Shown: piece after piece, positions 5,840 to 9,240 of the stretch | Numbering within the stretch: position 1 is the first letter of the stretch | Layout of the letters: every line of letters starts with the position of its first letter | NCBI GenBank assembly: GCA_903909925.1 | Contig: CAIVXR010000174.1 | Span: 1 to 9,240, forward strand | Length of the DNA: 9,240 bases | Direction: 5' to 3' | DNA from: an uncultured beta proteobacterium | GTDB lineage: Bacteria > Pseudomonadota > Gammaproteobacteria > Burkholderiales > Burkholderiaceae | The notes under the pieces: model-generated | The model's database searches: none | Seen by the model: only the letters and a program-made list of their open reading frames with translations | Told to the model about the DNA's origin: nothing | Translations under genes and position numbers: made by a program

Positions 5840-7492
5840 ATGGCAGCAAAAGACGTTGTATTTGGAGATAACGCCCGTACCAAGATGGTAGAAGGCGTCA
5901 ATATTCTCGCAAACGCAGTAAAAACTACTCTTGGACCGAAAGGTCGTAACGTTGTAATGGAGCGCTCATTTGGTGGTCCAACTGTTACCAAAGATGGCGT
6001 ATCTGTAGCAAAAGAAATCGAACTCAAAGATAAGCTGCAAAATATGGGTGCGCAGATGGTGAAGGAAGTTGCTTCTAAAACTGCTGACATCGCTGGTGAC
6101 GGCACTACTACCGCTACTGTATTGGCTCAGTCTATTGTGCGCGAAGGCATGAAATATGTAGTTTCAGGTCACAACCCGATGGATCTGAAGCGTGGTATTG
6201 ATAAAGCTGTAACGGCTGCTATCACAGAGCTCGCAAAAATCAGCAAGCCTTGCACAACTACTAAAGAAATTGCTCAAGTTGGCTCTATTTCTGCGAATAG
6301 CGACCACAGCATTGGTCAGCGTATTGCTGAAGCAATGGAAAAAGTTGGTAAAGAAGGTGTGATTACCGTTGAAGATGGCAAGTCTTTAGAAGATGAGCTT
6401 GAAGTAGTTGAGGGTATGCAGTTTGATCGCGGCTATCTCTCTCCTTATTTCATTAACCAACCTGAAAAACAAGTAGCAGTACTGGAAAGCCCATACGTTC
6501 TCTTGTTTGATAAGAAAGTTAGCAACATCCGTGATTTACTCCCAGTACTCGAGCAAGTAGCCAAGTCTGGCCGTCCATTGCTCATCATTGCTGAAGATGT
6601 CGAAGGCGAAGCCTTAGCAACTTTGGTTGTGAACAACATTCGCGGCATTATCAAGACTTGTGCTGTTAAGGCCCCAGGCTTTGGTGATCGTCGCAAAGCA
6701 ATGTTAGAAGATATCGCCATTTTGACTGGCGGTACTGTGATCGCTGAAGAAATTGGTCTCACACTAGAGAAAACAACTCTTGAGCACTTAGGTCAAGCAA
6801 AGCGTATCGAAATCGGGAAGGAAAACACCATCATCATCGACGGTGCTGGCGATGCTAAAGCAATCGAAGCGCGCGTGAAGAACATTCGTGTTCAGATCGA
6901 CGAAGCAACTAGTGACTACGATAAAGAAAAATTGCAAGAGCGCGTTGCCAAGTTGGCTGGCGGTGTTGCAGTGATTCGTGTTGGTGCTGCTACTGAAGTC
7001 GAAATGAAAGAAAAGAAAGCCCGCGTTGATGACGCATTGCATGCAACTCGTGCTGCTGTTGAAGAAGGTATTGTTCCTGGTGGTGGCGTAGCTTTAATCC
7101 GCGCTATGCAAGGTATCAAGGGTCTGAAAGGCGACAACGCTGATCAAGATGCTGGTATCAGCATTGTCTTACGCGCGATGGAAGAGCCACTGCGCATCAT
7201 CGTCTCTAACGCTGGTGATGAAGCAAGTGTAGTTGTGAATGCGGTATTAGCTAGCAAGGGTAATAACGGTTACAACGCTGCTACTGGTGAATATGGCGAC
7301 CTCGTAGCCCAAGGTGTGATTGACCCAACTAAGGTGACTAAAACTGCATTGGTAAATGCAGCTTCTGTTGCAGCTTTGTTGTTGACCACTGATTGCGCTA
7401 TCTGCGAAGCACCAAAAGATGAATCTGCTGGTGGCGGTATGCCTGATATGGGTGGTATGGGTGGTATGGGTGGCATGGGCGGCATGATGTAA
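5840..7492 (+). CDS. groEL: Chaperonin GroEL (Hsp60)
   Basis: ATP-driven 60-kDa chaperonin that forms two seven-membered rings and folds proteins in a GroES-capped chamber in the cytoplasm. The 550 residues are full length for the family. The equatorial ATP site is intact: TLGPKGRNVV (30-39), D52 in TKDGVSV, D87 in AGDGTTTATVLAQ, and the later GGGVALIRA segment with the ATPase Asp region following. The apical domain contains the substrate- and GroES-binding hydrophobic residues in the usual FDRGYLSPYFI and RDLLPVLEQV stretches. The C-terminus is a Gly-Gly-Met tail (GGMGGMGGMGGMM), as normal for GroEL. An AGAGG site 9 bases before ATG gives the start. It is co-transcribed with groES and ends before a strong terminator. 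Nothing in the protein looks damaged or unusual. Confidence 0.99.
   Translation: MAAKDVVFGDNARTKMVEGVNILANAVKTTLGPKGRNVVMERSFGGPTVTKDGVSVAKEIELKDKLQNMGAQMVKEVASKTADIAGDGTTTATVLAQSIVREGMKYVVSGHNPMDLKRGIDKAVTAAITELAKISKPCTTTKEIAQVGSISANSDHSIGQRIAEAMEKVGKEGVITVEDGKSLEDELEVVEGMQFDRGYLSPYFINQPEKQVAVLESPYVLLFDKKVSNIRDLLPVLEQVAKSGRPLLIIAEDVEGEALATLVVNNIRGIIKTCAVKAPGFGDRRKAMLEDIAILTGGTVIAEEIGLTLEKTTLEHLGQAKRIEIGKENTIIIDGAGDAKAIEARVKNIRVQIDEATSDYDKEKLQERVAKLAGGVAVIRVGAATEVEMKEKKARVDDALHATRAAVEEGIVPGGGVALIRAMQGIKGLKGDNADQDAGISIVLRAMEEPLRIIVSNAGDEASVVVNAVLASKGNNGYNAATGEYGDLVAQGVIDPTKVTKTALVNAASVAALLLTTDCAICEAPKDESAGGGMPDMGGMGGMGGMGGMM
7451..7486 (+). repeat. Four 9-bp tandem repeats encoding the GroEL Gly-Gly-Met tail
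   Basis: GGTGGTATG occurs twice, followed by GGTGGCATG and GGCGGCATG. Each unit encodes Gly-Gly-Met. The third-base differences show that the repeat is held at the protein level. Such tails are normal in GroEL and vary in copy number. Confidence 0.9.
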
Positions 7493-7527
7493 TTACCTCA
7501 CCTCGCCAGCTTATCGCTGTAGAAACT

Positions 7528-7564
7528 AAAACGCCTGGTTCAAAAGACCGGGCGTTTTTTATTA
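7528..7564 (+). terminator. Rho-independent terminator of groESL, possibly bidirectional
   Basis: AAAACGCCTGGT (7528-7539) pairs with ACCGGGCGTTTT (7547-7558) through one G-T wobble. It has a 7-base loop and runs into six T (7555-7560). On the minus strand the same stem is followed by TTTTAGTTT, a weaker tract that could also end the convergent binding-protein gene, whose stop lies about 30 bases away. Confidence 0.9.
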
Positions 7565-7591
7565 CTTAACTAGATGCTTATAGAAAATGTT

Positions 7592-8569
7592 TTAATCCGG
7601 CTGAATCCCGCCATCCTTGATGACCTTCTTCATTTTTACAAGACCTTGCGTGATCATTTCTTTTAAATGGTCTGGACCAAGCGGTACAAATTCAAATCCT
7701 TGCTGAATGAGTTGCTCGCGTAACTTAGTATCTTTTAGCGTAGCTGCTAAAGATTCATTGAGTTTCTCAATGATCGCTGGAGATGTCCCCTTGGGTGCTA
7801 AGAGCGCCCCCCAGGTTGAGAACTCATAACCTTTAACACTCTCGCTAATCGTTGGGGAATTTGGTAATAGCGGTGAACGTATTTTACTTGCAACCCCTAA
7901 GACCTTCAGTTTTCCAGCCCGAATATGGGGAAGCACTACCGAGAGTGCGCTAATCATGACAGGTACCTGTCCTGCCATGACATCGGTGACTGCGGCAGCT
8001 GCGCCACGATAAGGGATATGCACAATAGGGGCGCCTGTGTATTGACGAAAGATTTCCATACCGATGTGTTGTGGCGAACCATTGCCACCAGAAGCATAAT
8101 CAATCTTTCCAGGTTTTTCTTTGGCAATGCGCACTAAGTCAGCTGCAGTATTGCCAGGAAACGATGGGTTAGCAACCAGCACAAAAGTAATGGCGGCCAC
8201 TTCGGAGATCGGGGTGAAGCTTTGGACGGGATCATAGTCAATCTTTTTATAGAGATTGGGAAGCATAGTCAAAATACTGTCATTAAATGCACCTAATACG
8301 TAACCATCAGCAGGGCTCTGTGCTACCTTCGCAGTGCCAATTAAGCCTGCACCCCCGGGAATATTTTCGATTGTGATCGCTTGACCTAGGTTTTCCCCCA
8401 TTCGTTGTACGATCGGGCGCATCAAAATATCCACACCACTTCCCGCTTGAAGCGGCATGATGGTTTGAATAGTCCTGTTAGGGTAGTTGGCTTGTGCGTT
8501 GACTGATCCAATCCAGAACATATTGCAGATACAGAAAATGGAGGCCAGTAATAGTTTTTTGATAGACAT
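7592..8569 (-). CDS. Bug/TctC-family tripartite tricarboxylate transporter substrate-binding protein
   Basis: Periplasmic binding protein of the Bug (TctC) family, which captures small carboxylates or related metabolites for TctAB-type secondary transporters. The 325 residues match the family length. A signal peptide (positively charged MSIKK, hydrophobic core to about 22) ends in a likely cut after SVNA (residue 25). Mature-protein family features follow: YPNRTIQTIMPLQAGSGVDILMRP (in pieces, 29-52), the ligand-loop IENIPGGAGLIGTAKVAQSPADGY, the ASGGNGSPQHIGMEIF segment, HIPYRGAAAAVTDVMAGQV, and the GTSPAIIEKLNESL helix. GGAAG 5 bases before ATG supports the start. No TctA or TctB gene lies beside it, so it is an orphan, as is common in betaproteobacteria. 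The ligand cannot be told from sequence. It converges with groEL and lies downstream of the pntB terminator; I see no clear promoter in the 89 bases before it. Confidence 0.93.
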   Translation of the reverse strand: MSIKKLLLASIFCICNMFWIGSVNAQANYPNRTIQTIMPLQAGSGVDILMRPIVQRMGENLGQAITIENIPGGAGLIGTAKVAQSPADGYVLGAFNDSILTMLPNLYKKIDYDPVQSFTPISEVAAITFVLVANPSFPGNTAADLVRIAKEKPGKIDYASGGNGSPQHIGMEIFRQYTGAPIVHIPYRGAAAAVTDVMAGQVPVMISALSVVLPHIRAGKLKVLGVASKIRSPLLPNSPTISESVKGYEFSTWGALLAPKGTSPAIIEKLNESLAATLKDTKLREQLIQQGFEFVPLGPDHLKEMITQGLVKMKKVIKDGGIQPD

Positions 8570-8611
8570 ATTCTTCCAATATATTTAGACTTCTTTGAGC
8601 ATACCTTAGCG

Positions 8612-8640
8612 CAATAAAAAACCGCCCGAAGGCGGTTTTA
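8612..8640 (-). terminator. Rho-independent terminator after pntB with UUCG tetraloop
   Basis: In the minus-strand transcript AAAACCGCC (8639-8631), loop TTCG, and GGCGGTTTT (8626-8618) form a 9-bp stem. The T run extends to six (8621-8616), followed by ATT. The loop is an extra-stable UUCG tetraloop. It lies 19 bases after the pntB stop and separates pntB from the binding-protein gene. Confidence 0.92.
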
Positions 8641-8658
8641 GATGGCTAGATTAGCCTC

Positions 8659-9240
8659 TTATTCCACAGCCTTGACCATATCTTCAACTACCTTCTTTGC
8701 ATCACCGAAGACCATCATAGTTTTATCCATGTAGAAGAGTTCGTTATCAAGACCAGCGTAACCAGCCGCCATTGAGCGTTTGTTGACGATGATCGTTTTA
8801 GCTTTAAAAGCTTCCAAGATCGGCATGCCGAAGATGGGGCTACCTGGCGTCCGAGCTGCTGGATTCACCACATCGTTGGCACCCAGAACCAATACCACAT
8901 CAGCTTGACCAAAGTCGCTATTGATATCTTCCATCTCAAACACTTGATCGTAAGGTACTTCGGCTTCAGCCAAGAGAACGTTCATATGGCCAGGCATACG
9001 ACCAGCTACCGGATGAATCGCATACTTCACCGTTACACCATGGTGCGTTAACTTCTCAGTTAATTCTTTTAAGGCATGCTGCGCGCGGGCAACCGCTAAT
9101 CCATAACCAGGAACAATAATCACTGTGTCAGCATTTTCCATCAAGAACGCAGCATCTTCTGGCGAACCAGTTTTGTAGTTCTTAGGGCTGCCATCATCAG
9201 CACCGCCAGCAGCAGCCTCAGCACCGAAGCCGCCGAGTAA
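8659..9240 (-). CDS. pntB: NAD(P) transhydrogenase subunit beta, C-terminal part (5' end beyond the window)
   Basis: C-terminal 193 residues of PntB, the membrane subunit of the proton-translocating transhydrogenase that makes NADPH from NADH using the proton gradient. The visible part is the cytoplasmic NADP(H)-binding domain III and the linker before it (FGAEAAAGG...SPEDAAFLMENADTVIIVPGYG). Typical motifs are the nucleotide-fold GYGLAVARAQ (45-54), HPVAGRMPGHMNVLLAEA (76-93), the GANDVVNPAA loop (120-129), KRSMAAGYAG (154-163) and the C-terminal MVFGDAKKVVEDMVKAVE. The frame stays open to the right edge, so the gene starts outside the window. A TTG or ATG near 9144 lies inside the domain and is not the start. 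In most bacteria pntB follows pntA in one operon, so pntA is expected beyond the right edge. The gene ends just before a strong terminator. Confidence 0.97.
   Translation of the reverse strand, partial: LLGGFGAEAAAGGADDGSPKNYKTGSPEDAAFLMENADTVIIVPGYGLAVARAQHALKELTEKLTHHGVTVKYAIHPVAGRMPGHMNVLLAEAEVPYDQVFEMEDINSDFGQADVVLVLGANDVVNPAARTPGSPIFGMPILEAFKAKTIIVNKRSMAAGYAGLDNELFYMDKTMMVFGDAKKVVEDMVKAVE

Noticed and set aside
5821..7485. Several minus-strand open frames opposite groEL, including a proline-rich one at the 3' end
   Set aside because: They are antisense to a fully supported groEL. The proline-rich sequence is simply the reverse of the Gly-Gly-Met repeat.
7433..7489. The GroEL tail repeat as a mobile or CRISPR-like repeat
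   Set aside because: The units are in frame, encode Gly-Gly-Met, lack spacers, and are a normal feature of GroEL.
8570..8611. Promoter for the Bug-family gene
   Set aside because: TTGCGC and TATGCT occur here on the minus strand but not with acceptable spacing, so no promoter can be supported.
8659..9144. A complete 161-residue gene starting at TTG 9144
   Set aside because: The frame continues upstream to the window edge with good PntB sequence (linker of domain III), so the TTG is internal and the gene is truncated by the window.

Overview
The window looks like the chromosome of a betaproteobacterium in the Burkholderiaceae, most likely close to Polynucleobacter. The reasons are a moderate-to-low GC content by eye, a groESL operon with a CIRCE operator, a Bug-type periplasmic binding protein standing alone (a family greatly expanded in this group), and BvgS/EvgS-style signalling genes. 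The taxonomic placement is an inference from gene content and general appearance, not from a search. No RNA gene, insertion sequence, phage gene or CRISPR array was seen.

Layout. Positions 1-5211 are a minus-strand block that reads, in transcription order, degenerate EAL-domain protein (5205-4363), NarL/LuxR-type response regulator (4363-3740), hybrid sensor kinase with one periplasmic binding domain (3732-1294), and PBP4-type D-Ala-D-Ala carboxypeptidase dacB (1245 to the left edge, incomplete). The first three genes are packed with a 1-base overlap and a 7-base gap, so they are very probably one operon; dacB follows after 48 bases. Positions 5212-5520 are a divergent control region. It has a probable minus-strand promoter for the signalling operon with TAGG/CCTA inverted repeats, and a plus-strand groES promoter with a CIRCE element. 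Positions 5521-7492 are groES-groEL, closed by a strong hairpin terminator that may work in both directions. Positions 7592-8569 (minus) are a Bug/TctC-family binding protein with no transporter membrane genes nearby. From 8659 to the right edge (minus) is the C-terminal, NADP-binding part of pntB, followed by a UUCG-loop terminator.

How the genes may work together. The kinase has every phosphorelay station (His, Asp, HPt His) and should pass phosphate to the response regulator encoded just upstream. The EAL protein has lost the EAL signature and the acidic residues expected for cyclic-di-GMP hydrolysis, so it is more likely a binding or regulatory protein than an enzyme. This EAL/regulator/kinase module, possibly linked to the cell-wall enzyme DacB, is the least ordinary content of the window. 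GroES/GroEL and PntB are housekeeping proteins with normal motifs.
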